64,000 nucleotides of DNA, taken from positions 62,001 through 126,000 of the forward strand of contig NZ_QJJQ01000007.1 of assembly GCF_003201975.1 (NCBI RefSeq). The letters are read 5' to 3'. The translations under genes were made by a program, and so were the position numbers. Within the stretch, counting starts at the first letter, position 1; each line of letters starts with the position of its first letter. This DNA is from Pseudogracilibacillus auburnensis (lineage in GTDB: Bacteria > Bacillota > Bacilli > Bacillales > Amphibacillaceae). The notes below the pieces were generated by a model, which saw only the letters and a program-made list of their open reading frames with translations, did not search any database and was not told where the DNA came from. Of this stretch, positions 24,500-32,708 are shown one piece after another.

Positions 24500-24976
24500 T
24501 TAATGGACATCTACAATTTTTACTTTAATTTCTCCGCCAGGTGTTGGCACCATTACTTCTGTTCCCTTCTCTTGACCTAATAAACTTTTTGCCATAGGTG
24601 AATCGTTTGAAATCTTCCCTTCAAATGGATCTGCCTCGGCACTACCAACAATCGTATATGTCTCTTCTTCACCATCAGGTAATTCAATAAACGTTACTTT
24701 TTTACCTAAACTAACGATATCCACATTATTTTCATCATTTTCAATAATGACAGCATTACGAATCATTTTTTCTAATTGCGCAATTCTCGTTTCGACAAAT
24801 GCTTGTTCTTCTTTTGCAGAATCGTATTCTGAGTTTTCTGAGAGGTCTCCAAAATCTCTAGCAATTTTAATTCTTTCTACTACTTCTTTTCTTTTTTCCG
24901 TTTTTAACACATGTAATTCATTTTCTATTTTTTCTTTACCTTCTTCAGTCATGTAGTAATTTTTTTCTTCCGTCAT
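24500..24976 (-). CDS. greA: Transcription elongation factor GreA
   Basis: GreA enters the RNA polymerase secondary channel and stimulates cleavage of backtracked RNA. The 158-residue protein has the N-terminal coiled coil with the acidic tip ([20 protein letters not shown]) and the FKBP-like C-terminal domain ([36 protein letters not shown]). The start [16 protein letters not shown] is standard. The yrrN, yrrO and udk genes present here in B. subtilis are missing. Confidence 0.97.
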   Translation of the reverse strand: MTEEKNYYMTEEGKEKIENELHVLKTEKRKEVVERIKIARDFGDLSENSEYDSAKEEQAFVETRIAQLEKMIRNAVIIENDENNVDIVSLGKKVTFIELPDGEEETYTIVGSAEADPFEGKISNDSPMAKSLLGQEKGTEVMVPTPGGEIKVKIVDVH

Positions 24977-25022
24977 TTTAAAAACACTCCTTTAATTTCC
25001 ATTAAAAATGTAATAATCCATA

Positions 25023-25055
25023 GTAAAAATGACACACTCACATATTGAGTATGTC
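25023..25055 (-). terminator. Terminator of the alaS-yrrM gene run
   Basis: On the minus strand GACATACTCA pairs with TGAGTGTGTC (one U-G pair), followed by ATTTTTA. It lies just past the yrrM stop. Confidence 0.75.
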
Positions 25056-25076
25056 TGTTCACATACTTAATTTTTA

Positions 25077-25715
25077 TCATCGCTTTATACTAATTGATAC
25101 TCCGTCACCAATTGGAATAATGGATGTATGATAATCTGCTTGTTTTACTAACCAATCATTAAATGTACGAATTTTATTTGCGATTTTTTGTATACGATTA
25201 TTCTCTGCCTTACTCTCATCAGCAACGTAGCCTTTAAATAAAATATTATCGCATACAATGATTCCTTGTGCATGAATTAATGGTTGTACGGCTGTAAAAT
25301 ACCGTTGATATTGTCCTTTTGCAGCATCAATAAAAATAAAATCATATTGATCGCCTTGGGAAACAAGCTGTTCAATTGTATGAAGAGCATCTCCGAGGAT
25401 AACGTTTATATGCTGAGATTTCTTTTGTGCCTGTATATTTTTCACGGCATGTTGGTACATTGTTTCATTTTTCTCTAAAGTTGTAATCGTTGCCATTGGA
25501 TTAGTTTCATGCATTCGCAGGGCTGAATAACCGATTGCAGTCCCTATTTCTAAAATAGTTGCTGGCCGATGAATTCTTACAAGCTGAGTTAAAAAATTCA
25601 TACTATCTGTTTCCATGATAGGAATACGGTGCTCACTCGCAAATGTTTCGAGTGAGCACATCCAATCTTCTCTAGGTGGTATCATTTTAACTAAATAATT
25701 CTTTATACTATCCAT
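25077..25715 (-). CDS. yrrM: O-methyltransferase family protein YrrM
   Basis: This is a 212-residue class I SAM methyltransferase of the catechol O-methyltransferase-like group. SAM-binding motif I is ILEIGTAIGYSALRM, an acidic residue follows in TTLEKN, and the metal/catalytic region is DFIFIDAAKGQYQRYF with VCDNILFKGYVAD. B. subtilis TrmR (YrrM) methylates 5-hydroxyuridine at tRNA position 34, and synteny with mltG supports the same role here. The gene lies 26 bases after mltG. Confidence 0.9.
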   Translation of the reverse strand: MDSIKNYLVKMIPPREDWMCSLETFASEHRIPIMETDSMNFLTQLVRIHRPATILEIGTAIGYSALRMHETNPMATITTLEKNETMYQHAVKNIQAQKKSQHINVILGDALHTIEQLVSQGDQYDFIFIDAAKGQYQRYFTAVQPLIHAQGIIVCDNILFKGYVADESKAENNRIQKIANKIRTFNDWLVKQADYHTSIIPIGDGVSISIKR

Positions 25716-25741
25716 ATGTTATATCTCCAACATTTATATCA

Positions 25742-26926
25742 CTAATCTTCTGATTCATCTTCCGCATCCTGATTTTCTAGCTCGTACCATTCATGGCGAT
25801 ACTCTTCTTTAATTTGATTATGCTCTTCAAGCGTATCTGAATAAAAGGTTTCTCCATTTGGTCGTGAGAAATAAAACAGTTTTGAAAAATCTTTTCCCTC
25901 TGGTTCAAGTACAGCTTCAATCGACTCTACGCTTGGTGAAGCGATTGGACCAACAGGTAAACCATCAATGACATATGTATTATACGGTGTATCTACTTCG
26001 ATATCATCATACGTTACAACTGCTTTATGTTTCAAGTTTTTAAGTCCATAAAATGCGGTAATATCACTTTGCAACTTCATATTGTCATCTAATCTATTTA
26101 TATAAACTTGCGCTACTTTAGGACGATCTTCAGAGAATTTAGACTCCCTTTCAATGACAGAAGCTAATGTTAAAACTTCATGAACAGAAAATCCACTTTC
26201 ATCCACTTCTTCTATTTTCGACTGCATAATTTCATTTGTTCGTTCAAGCATCATTTGAATAATGGATTCGATGGAAGGTTCTTCTTCAAAGATGTCATAC
26301 GTCCCAGCGAATAAATAGCCTTCTAAAGGCATATATAAATCATTATTCAACACATCATCTGTTAATAGAAATGGGTATTGATCCATTAAATTTTCTATTT
26401 CTGATTCATCATTCACAACCTCTAAAAATTCTTCCGTTGAAAACGATAATTTATGCGCAAAAACAGCTGCAATTTGTTCGATATTTTTACCTTCGGGGAT
26501 GGTAATCCGATAAATCGGTTCCTCCATTATTTTTCCACTTTGTAATTCAGTTATAATTTCATTTAAAGTAAGGGAAGGTGTTAATGTGTATTCCCCTGCT
26601 TGGAAATCTGAATAGTTTTTAAACTTTAAATAAAAACGAAATATCTTGCTATTCTTAATAAGTCCATTTTCTTCTAACGTATTAGCAATTTCCGTCGATG
26701 TTGACCCTAATGGAATCTCAATAACAATTTCCTCTTTACTATCAGGATCTACTGGTTTAAGGGCTGATTTTATATAAAAATAGCCCGAAGCGATTCCCAC
26801 TGCAATAAGAAAAATAAATGAGGATAAAATAATGAATACAAACTTCCGAACTATTTTTGCATCATTTACTTTCGTCTCTAACTCTGATTCATATGATTGT
26901 GAATCTTTATCTTTATCTTTTGCCAT
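25742..26926 (-). CDS. mltG: Endolytic murein transglycosylase MltG
   Basis: MltG is a membrane-bound lytic transglycosylase that cuts nascent glycan strands. The product of about 394 residues has a charged cytoplasmic N-terminus, one membrane helix (about residues 30-50), a LysM-like part (PLGSTSTEIANTLEENGLI) and the YceG catalytic domain. That domain has the Glu in LASVIERESK (about residue 255) and DTPYNTYVIDGLPVGPIASP. I chose ATG 26926 after AAGGGAG. It is encoded between yrzB and yrrM. Confidence 0.95.
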   Translation of the reverse strand: MAKDKDKDSQSYESELETKVNDAKIVRKFVFIILSSFIFLIAVGIASGYFYIKSALKPVDPDSKEEIVIEIPLGSTSTEIANTLEENGLIKNSKIFRFYLKFKNYSDFQAGEYTLTPSLTLNEIITELQSGKIMEEPIYRITIPEGKNIEQIAAVFAHKLSFSTEEFLEVVNDESEIENLMDQYPFLLTDDVLNNDLYMPLEGYLFAGTYDIFEEEPSIESIIQMMLERTNEIMQSKIEEVDESGFSVHEVLTLASVIERESKFSEDRPKVAQVYINRLDDNMKLQSDITAFYGLKNLKHKAVVTYDDIEVDTPYNTYVIDGLPVGPIASPSVESIEAVLEPEGKDFSKLFYFSRPNGETFYSDTLEEHNQIKEEYRHEWYELENQDAEDESED

Positions 26927-26989
26927 AGCGTTCAATCTCCCTTTTATCCACTAGTAAAAAGCTTTTAAGCGGATAAAATAACGTTCCTT

Positions 26990-27277
26990 TTATAAATGGT
27001 CGTTCTCTTCTGCTAAAGTATGAAGCATTTCTTCGACTATATCCCATTCTTCATCCGATTCGATAGGGTACAGTTTTAAATCATTTTCATCTTCTCCATC
27101 GTCTTCAAAACGAAAAGCGTATACTTCTACCTCGTCTTCCACATTTTGTTCTACTGGTATTAACGCGATATAGGAAAAGCCGGTTTCATCAACGTCGAAT
27201 TTAAACAACACTTCGAATAGATGCTCTTCCCCATTTTCATCTGGAATAATGATTCTTTCTTGCTCTTCTACTCCCAT
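26990..27277 (-). CDS. yrzB: DUF1292 domain protein (YrzB)
   Basis: This is a 95-residue, strongly acidic protein with the DUF1292 pattern IPDENGEEHLFEVLFKFDVD and ending DEEWDIVEEMLHTLAEE. It is part of the conserved ireB-ruvX-yrzB cassette. The function is unknown. It lies 10 bases after ruvX and has a clear GGAGG upstream. Confidence 0.92.
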   Translation of the reverse strand: MGVEEQERIIIPDENGEEHLFEVLFKFDVDETGFSYIALIPVEQNVEDEVEVYAFRFEDDGEDENDLKLYPIESDEEWDIVEEMLHTLAEENDHL

Positions 27278-27287
27278 GTTAACCCTC

Positions 27288-27704
27288 CTAGAGGCTTTGA
27301 TCTAAAAAGTTTTGCAAGATCATAACAGCGGCCATTTTATCAATCACTTGACTACGTTTTTTCCTGCTTACATTTGCTTCAAGCAATGTTCTTTCAGCAG
27401 CTACCGTTGTTAATCTTTCATCGATTAAGTGAACAGGAATACCAAAAATTCTTTCCAATCGTTTTGCATATATTTTTGATATTTCCCCACGCTCACCTAA
27501 CGTACCATTCATATGTTTCGGCAAACCAACTACTATCTCGCTTATTTCATATTCTTCGATCACTTTTTTTAAATCATCATCAGCTGTTGACATATCTTTT
27601 TCATTCCAAGTTAACGTGGTTATTCCTTGGGCAGTTACATGTAATGCATCACTAACCGCTACACCTATCGTTTTGGAGCCCACATCTAATCCGAGAATTC
27701 TCAT
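27288..27704 (-). CDS. ruvX: Holliday junction resolvase-like protein RuvX (YqgF)
   Basis: RuvX/YqgF is an RNase H-fold nuclease implicated in 16S rRNA maturation and, by homology, junction resolution. The 138-residue protein carries [18 protein letters not shown] with the first catalytic Asp, [12 protein letters not shown], and [17 protein letters not shown] with the second acidic cluster. A final Asp is in [12 protein letters not shown]. The start overlaps the ireB stop by 4 bases. Confidence 0.94.
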   Translation of the reverse strand: MRILGLDVGSKTIGVAVSDALHVTAQGITTLTWNEKDMSTADDDLKKVIEEYEISEIVVGLPKHMNGTLGERGEISKIYAKRLERIFGIPVHLIDERLTTVAAERTLLEANVSRKKRSQVIDKMAAVMILQNFLDQSL

Positions 27705-27973
27705 TCAGATCCCTTTTTTAAATCTTTTAAATAAAATTTCACTAATTCTTCAATGACTTCATCGCGTTCTATTTTACGAATGAGATTCCTTGCATCTTTA
27801 TATCTTGGTATATACGCTGGGTCGCCAGATATTAAATAGCCTACGATTTGATTAATAGGGTTATATCCTTTTTCTTTTAACGCCTCATGAATAGTAAGTA
27901 ATGTCTCTTTTATATCTTGATTAAAAGCTTCATCAGGGAAATTAAACTTCATTGTTTTATCAATCGAACTCAT
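27701..27973 (-). CDS. IreB family regulatory phosphoprotein (YrzL, DUF965)
   Basis: This is a 90-residue protein, [20 protein letters not shown] and onward, of the IreB family. In Enterococcus IreB is phosphorylated by the Ser/Thr kinase IreK and tunes cephalosporin resistance. The N-terminal Thr/Ser cluster is present. It is the first of the ireB-ruvX-yrzB trio downstream of alaS. ATG 27973 has GAGGTG 6 bases upstream, and two further in-frame upstream Met codons are less likely. Confidence 0.93.
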   Translation of the reverse strand: MSSIDKTMKFNFPDEAFNQDIKETLLTIHEALKEKGYNPINQIVGYLISGDPAYIPRYKDARNLIRKIERDEVIEELVKFYLKDLKKGSE

Positions 27974-28064
27974 CGTAAACACCTCGTTCCATTATTTGCT
28001 TGTTTACATTCTACCACGTTTAATTCATTTATAATATCTTTTTCCTTTAAAAGATCGTTTTGAC

Positions 28065-30704
28065 TTATGTTAATTGTGAATCGATATAGGCATAGACGGT
28101 TTCTAGTGCTTCTGTTATTTTTGATCGATCTTTTCCACCTGCTTGTGCTAGATCTGGGCGTCCACCACCACCACCACCACATTTTTTAGCTGCATTACTA
28201 ATTAATTTACCTGCATGAAGATTTTTTGCAATTAAATCTTTAGAAACACCAGCAAGAAGCAGTACTTTTTCATTATTTTCTGCCGCTAATAGTATAACAC
28301 TAGACGGTAATTTTTGCTTTAAATAATCCATCATTTTTCGTAATTGATCTATATCTTTGACAGAAACTTGTTCAGATAATACTTGGATTCCATTTATCGT
28401 TTGAACTTTGCTTAACAGTTCAGCAGTTTCTTGATTTGATAATTTACTTTGTAATGATTCTTTTTCTTTTTCTATCTGCTTCACATGACTAAATAACGAT
28501 TCTAGTTTAGAAATGACCGATTCCTCTTTTGTTTTTAAAAGTGCAGCCGTCTCAGATAAAATAGTCGATTTTTGTTGCATAAATTGAAAAGCTTGCTTAC
28601 TTGTTACGGCTTCGATTCTTCTCACACCTGCACCAATACCACTCTCAGATACGATTTTAAACAGACCTATTTCTGCACTGCTGTTCACATGACAGCCTCC
28701 ACATAGTTCAATACTATAGTCTCCAATTTGAACGACCCTAACGATATCCCCATATTTTTCCCCGAACAAAGCCATCGCTCCTGTTGCTTTTGCTTCATCC
28801 ATTGTCATATTTTCAATGAGCACTGAAATATTTGCCCAAATTTTTTCATTCACAAGTTGCTCAATTTGATCGAGTTCTTGTTTTTCAGTCGCCTGAAAAT
28901 GGGTAAAATCGAATCGTAATCTATCAGGTGTGACGAGTGATCCAGCCTGATGAATATGTTCCCCCAACACATCTCTTAATGCTTGATGTAATAAATGGGT
29001 TGCTGTATGGTTTTTAATAATTTGAGCACGGTATGATTCATCAATCATTGCCGTAACTTTTTCATTTGTTTTCATTGTACCTTTTTGGATTTCTACACGG
29101 TGAAGATGCTGACCTGTTGGTGCTTTTTGCACATCGATCACTTTTGCTTGAGCAGTATCGGAAAAAATCGTTCCAATATCAGCTACTTGTCCACCACTTT
29201 CTGCATAAAATGGCGTATGACGTAATAATATGGAGACTTCAACCCCTTGAGTTGCTTCATTCACGACCCCGTCTTCCCCAATGATGGAAACTATGTCCGT
29301 TTGAACCTCCATTTCTTGATAGCCGATAAACGTACTCTCTGCCTTTATTTGTGAAAGAAGTTCGTCTTGTACTTGCATGGAATTTGCCTCTTCACGCGCC
29401 TCGCGAGCCCGTGTTCGCTGTTTTTCCATTTCCGTTTGAAAACCTTGTTCATCAATTGTAAAGCCATATTCTTCTACATATTCTTCCGTTAATTCTTTTG
29501 GAAACCCATATGTGTCATATAGCTTAAACACTTCTTTTCCTGGCACGATCGTACTATTTTTCGCTTTTTCTTCTGCTAATATTTCCGTTAATCTTTCAAG
29601 GCCATCATTTAATGTTTCATTAAAACGCTCTTCTTCCACCTTGATAATATTCATTATATACTCTTTTTGTTCCAACACTTCTGGGTAATAGTCTTGCATA
29701 ATTTCTCCTACCGTGGGAACTAGTTTATACATAAATGGTTTTTCTATCCCAATTTGTTTTGCATAGCGGACAGCACGTCTAATTAATCTTCGTAAAATAT
29801 ATCCTCTTCCTTCATTTGATGGTAATGCATGATCACCAATCGCAAAAGCAACGGTGCGAATATGATCAGCAATGATTTTATAGGAAGTGTCTGTTTTTGC
29901 ACTTTGTCCGTAAGCAATATTAGCTAATCGTTCTGTGTTTTTAATGATAGGAACGAATAAATCCGTATCAAAATTTGTTTCCGCATCTTGTAAAAGGGAA
30001 ACTAATCGTTCTAGCCCCATTCCAGTATCAATATTTTTCTTCGGTAAAGGTGTATATGTATCATCTGGATTATGATTAAACTGAGAAAAAACTAAATTCC
30101 ATACTTCTAAATAACGTTCATTCTCCCCGCCTGGATATAATTCAGGATCATTTTCATCATTTCCATACTTTTCACCACGATCATAAAAGATTTCCGTATT
30201 TGGACCACTCGGCCCTTCCCCTATATCCCAGAAATTTTCTTCTAAGCGAATAATTCGGTGTTCTGGTAATTTAATTTCATGAAGCCAAATATCATATGCT
30301 TCATCATCTTCTGGGTGCACTGTTACAGAAAGTAATTCTTCATCAAAACCAATCCATTTATCACTCGTTAAAAATTCCCACGCCCAAATGATTGCTTCTT
30401 TTTTAAAGTAGTCGCCGATCGAAAAGTTTCCTAACATTTCAAAGAATGTATGGTGTCTTGCTGTAAAACCAACATTTTCAATATCATTTGTACGAATGGA
30501 CTTTTGGACATTAACGATGCGTGGGTTTTCAGGAATGATTGTTCCATCAAAATACTTTTTTAATGTTGCTACACCACTATTAATCCACAGTAGGCTTGGG
30601 TCGTCTTTTGGTACAAGTGAAACACTTCTTTCGACTTGATGTCCTTTTTCTTTAAAAAATTGTAAAAACAACTGTCTTACTTGAGCAGAAGTTAACTTTT
30701 TCAT
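28065..30704 (-). CDS. alaS: Alanine--tRNA ligase
   Basis: AlaS charges tRNA-Ala. The 879-residue protein has the class II catalytic core ([33 protein letters not shown]) and the editing domain with zinc ligands HTATH (about 565-570) and CGGCHV (about 670). The C-Ala domain ends with a poly-Gly [21 protein letters not shown] 30704 lies 8 bases after GGAGG, and the frame extends to an upstream TTG that overlaps that site. Expression is probably controlled by the T-box at 31254-31470, from which the gene is separated by over 500 bases of repeat sequence. Confidence 0.97.
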   Translation of the reverse strand: MKKLTSAQVRQLFLQFFKEKGHQVERSVSLVPKDDPSLLWINSGVATLKKYFDGTIIPENPRIVNVQKSIRTNDIENVGFTARHHTFFEMLGNFSIGDYFKKEAIIWAWEFLTSDKWIGFDEELLSVTVHPEDDEAYDIWLHEIKLPEHRIIRLEENFWDIGEGPSGPNTEIFYDRGEKYGNDENDPELYPGGENERYLEVWNLVFSQFNHNPDDTYTPLPKKNIDTGMGLERLVSLLQDAETNFDTDLFVPIIKNTERLANIAYGQSAKTDTSYKIIADHIRTVAFAIGDHALPSNEGRGYILRRLIRRAVRYAKQIGIEKPFMYKLVPTVGEIMQDYYPEVLEQKEYIMNIIKVEEERFNETLNDGLERLTEILAEEKAKNSTIVPGKEVFKLYDTYGFPKELTEEYVEEYGFTIDEQGFQTEMEKQRTRAREAREEANSMQVQDELLSQIKAESTFIGYQEMEVQTDIVSIIGEDGVVNEATQGVEVSILLRHTPFYAESGGQVADIGTIFSDTAQAKVIDVQKAPTGQHLHRVEIQKGTMKTNEKVTAMIDESYRAQIIKNHTATHLLHQALRDVLGEHIHQAGSLVTPDRLRFDFTHFQATEKQELDQIEQLVNEKIWANISVLIENMTMDEAKATGAMALFGEKYGDIVRVVQIGDYSIELCGGCHVNSSAEIGLFKIVSESGIGAGVRRIEAVTSKQAFQFMQQKSTILSETAALLKTKEESVISKLESLFSHVKQIEKEKESLQSKLSNQETAELLSKVQTINGIQVLSEQVSVKDIDQLRKMMDYLKQKLPSSVILLAAENNEKVLLLAGVSKDLIAKNLHAGKLISNAAKKCGGGGGGRPDLAQAGGKDRSKITEALETVYAYIDSQLT

Positions 30705-30719
30705 TTGTTTTTCCTCCAA

Positions 30720-31250
30720 TACTCCACTTCTATAATGAACAAGAGCGCAAGCGCTCTTACAGGCTAAAAGCGCGACGTCCTGGGACTGGGACTGCGCTAA
30801 ATGCTCGTCCCATCAAAAAGCTTTGTCGCAATGCCTGGGATTGCGATTACTCGTCCCATCGAAAACCATTTGTACTAGCACGTCCTGTGCGTCGTAGCGA
30901 CGTACAAATTGCGCCCTACCAAGTAGGATGGGTCGACGTTGCCACGCAAAGTGGCGAACTTAGTTGATCTTCCTTCTCCAACGAGATAAAGGAAACATGC
31001 CCCTTCATAGGGGTATGCCGGCGTTGGGCGCAAAACCCAATTTTAGTCGGCCTTCCTTAAAACTTGAACCGATGTTGACTTTCACCCAAGGGCATAAGAG
31101 CGACTAAGCCTCTGTCTAAAGCCAATCGGCAAGTTTTCTTTATCGTAGGAAGAAGCTTGAAATTTGCTACAGCTTTAGCACTTATGCTAGACGCGACTAT
31201 TAGTGCAAATAAACTTTATCTACAAGTATAATCAAATATAATTTCCTAGA
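30720..31250. repeat. Repeat-derived sequence between the alaS T-box and alaS
   Basis: This stretch has no gene. It begins with the near-palindrome AAGAGCGCAAGCGCTCTT (30741-30758). It then contains GACTGCGCTAAATGCTCGTC (from about 30788), which recurs inverted at 51115-51140. ACTAGCACGTCCTG (30874-30887) and GGGCATAAGAGCGAC (about 31089-31103) are shared with other repeats in this window. A small hairpin (TGCCCC/GGGGTA, near 31000) is also present. It looks like a composite of at least two families, and by position it forms part of the alaS 5' untranslated region. Confidence 0.75.
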
Positions 31251-31253
31251 CAA

Positions 31254-31470
31254 TAAAAAAAACTCCTCACTGCTTTATGCAGGGACGAGATTATGATTCG
31301 CGGTACCACCCTAATTATGAATAAAAAGTTTATTCATCACTTTCATATGATAACGGTATATACCGACGGGGATTAGCCGTACTCCAGTTTAGCTTTCCAT
31401 AATATCATGTTGGAATTTATTTCAGCCTCGTAAATTCCTCTCTACTAAAGTGTGTTCAAACGCTTTTGAA
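31254..31470 (-). promoter_or_regulatory. T-box riboswitch of alaS
   Basis: On the minus strand the T-box sequence AGGGTGGTACCGCG (complement 31299-31312) precedes a terminator. The terminator is CTCGTCCCTGC paired with GCAGTGAGGAG and a run of T (31254-31290). Upstream lies stem I with AGAGAGGAATT, the GGCTGAAA element and GGAAAGCTAAACTGGAG. The GCT at complement 31391-31393 is the likely specifier (Ala). Uncharged tRNA-Ala would favour the antiterminator and alaS expression. Confidence 0.93.
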
Positions 31471-31538
31471 CGACGATAAACATGATTACATTACGTACTT
31501 TTCACTTTCAGCGATTTTTTTGTTTTTTAGTTAATGAT

Positions 31539-31567
31539 AGTATAAGTAACTGTTCCGTAAATGTCAA
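31539..31567 (-). promoter_or_regulatory. Sigma-A promoter of alaS
   Basis: TTGACA (complement 31562-31567) and TATACT (complement 31539-31544) are 17 bp apart on the minus strand, near-consensus. The -35 overlaps the end of the upstream AI-2E family gene. The transcript would begin about 60 bases before stem I of the T-box. Confidence 0.85.
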
Positions 31568-32625
31568 TTGCATTGCTGTTTATTTAGAAATATTTGGATA
31601 AATATAGCTCTCAGAACGGTTATCGTCGGTACTGCTACAATCATTCCAATAATTCCTCCGACCTCGGCGCCAACTAATAAAATAAAAATAATAAGAATTG
31701 GGTGGATTTGCACACTCTTTCCCATAATATATGGCGATAAAAAACTACCTTCAAGTATTTGGACACAAATATTTGTTATTAAAATAATAATAACTAATTT
31801 CCACGATGTCGTCATTGCGATAGCAACGACAGGAATCGTCCCGATAACAGGACCAAAATATGGGATTACATTCATGAGCCCCATAATAACAGCTAATAAT
31901 AATGCATATTTTAATTGGACCGTATGATAAACAATAAACGTAATGAATATTATCACCGAGGTGATTAAGAGCTGCCCCCTCACATACCCACCTAGGCTTT
32001 CATCCACCGCAATTAGTAATTTTTCCATTTTTACATGATATTTTTTTGGAACTATTTTTCTAAACCATATTTTCATTTTAGAAAAATCTTTCAGAAAATA
32101 AAAAACAAGAACAGGAACGATCGTAATGATAATAAGAAAATCAACTATATTTGCTAATCTTTCTAAGATGTTCCCTATTTGTTTTTCAATAGAAGTTTCT
32201 ATATTCATAATAAGATCATCCATTTTATCATGAACAATCTCGGGAAGAAAAGAAGTGGATTCATATAAGGCATAAATAATATCTTCATAAATAAGAATTA
32301 GTTGTGGTAATTGTTCACTTAAATCTTGTAGTTGATAGACGAACACCGGAAAACTTTTATAAAAAGTAAATGAAACAAGGGCAAAGAAAAGAAAATAAAT
32401 GATTAATACTGCTAATCCTTTACTAATTTTATATTGATGTAGTTTTAAAAGGATTGGATAGAGCAAATAACTAATAAAGGCTGCGATGATAAATGGTAAA
32501 AATAAACGTCCTAAAAATAACAGCAATATTTTATAGATCGGAAATAATTTAATCAGTAAATAAACGAATAAAATTGATAAGATTGCGATCACAAATAGGT
32601 AAATTATTTTCTTCTGCTTGCTCAC
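31564..32625 (-). CDS. yrrI: AI-2E family transporter-like membrane protein (YrrI)
   Basis: This is a 353-residue multi-pass protein of the AI-2E/PerM superfamily, which includes putative exporters and Na+/H+ antiporter-like proteins. The family segments PVLVFYFLKDF, GYVRGQLLITSVI, MNVIPYFGPVIGTIP and EGSFLSPYIMGKSVQIHPI are present. The start is a GTG at 32625 after GGGAGGATG, and that site falls inside a hairpin (32629-32673). In B. subtilis yrrI is also next to alaS. The substrate cannot be told from sequence. Confidence 0.88.
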   Translation of the reverse strand: MSKQKKIIYLFVIAILSILFVYLLIKLFPIYKILLLFLGRLFLPFIIAAFISYLLYPILLKLHQYKISKGLAVLIIYFLFFALVSFTFYKSFPVFVYQLQDLSEQLPQLILIYEDIIYALYESTSFLPEIVHDKMDDLIMNIETSIEKQIGNILERLANIVDFLIIITIVPVLVFYFLKDFSKMKIWFRKIVPKKYHVKMEKLLIAVDESLGGYVRGQLLITSVIIFITFIVYHTVQLKYALLLAVIMGLMNVIPYFGPVIGTIPVVAIAMTTSWKLVIIILITNICVQILEGSFLSPYIMGKSVQIHPILIIFILLVGAEVGGIIGMIVAVPTITVLRAIFIQIFLNKQQCN

Positions 32626-32628
32626 CTG

Positions 32629-32673
32629 AACATCCTCCCTCGTACACTATTATTGTTTGTAACGAGGGATGTT
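32629..32673 (-). promoter_or_regulatory. Hairpin covering the yrrI ribosome binding site
   Basis: On the minus strand AACATCCCTCGTTAC pairs with GTACGAGGGAGGATGTT, with a small bulge. The Shine-Dalgarno GGGAGGATG lies in the 3' arm. It could limit yrrI translation or be a weak end signal for recD2. Confidence 0.45.
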
Positions 32674-32708
32674 ATATACATAGTTAATCGATGAGGACAA
32701 TACTTATT

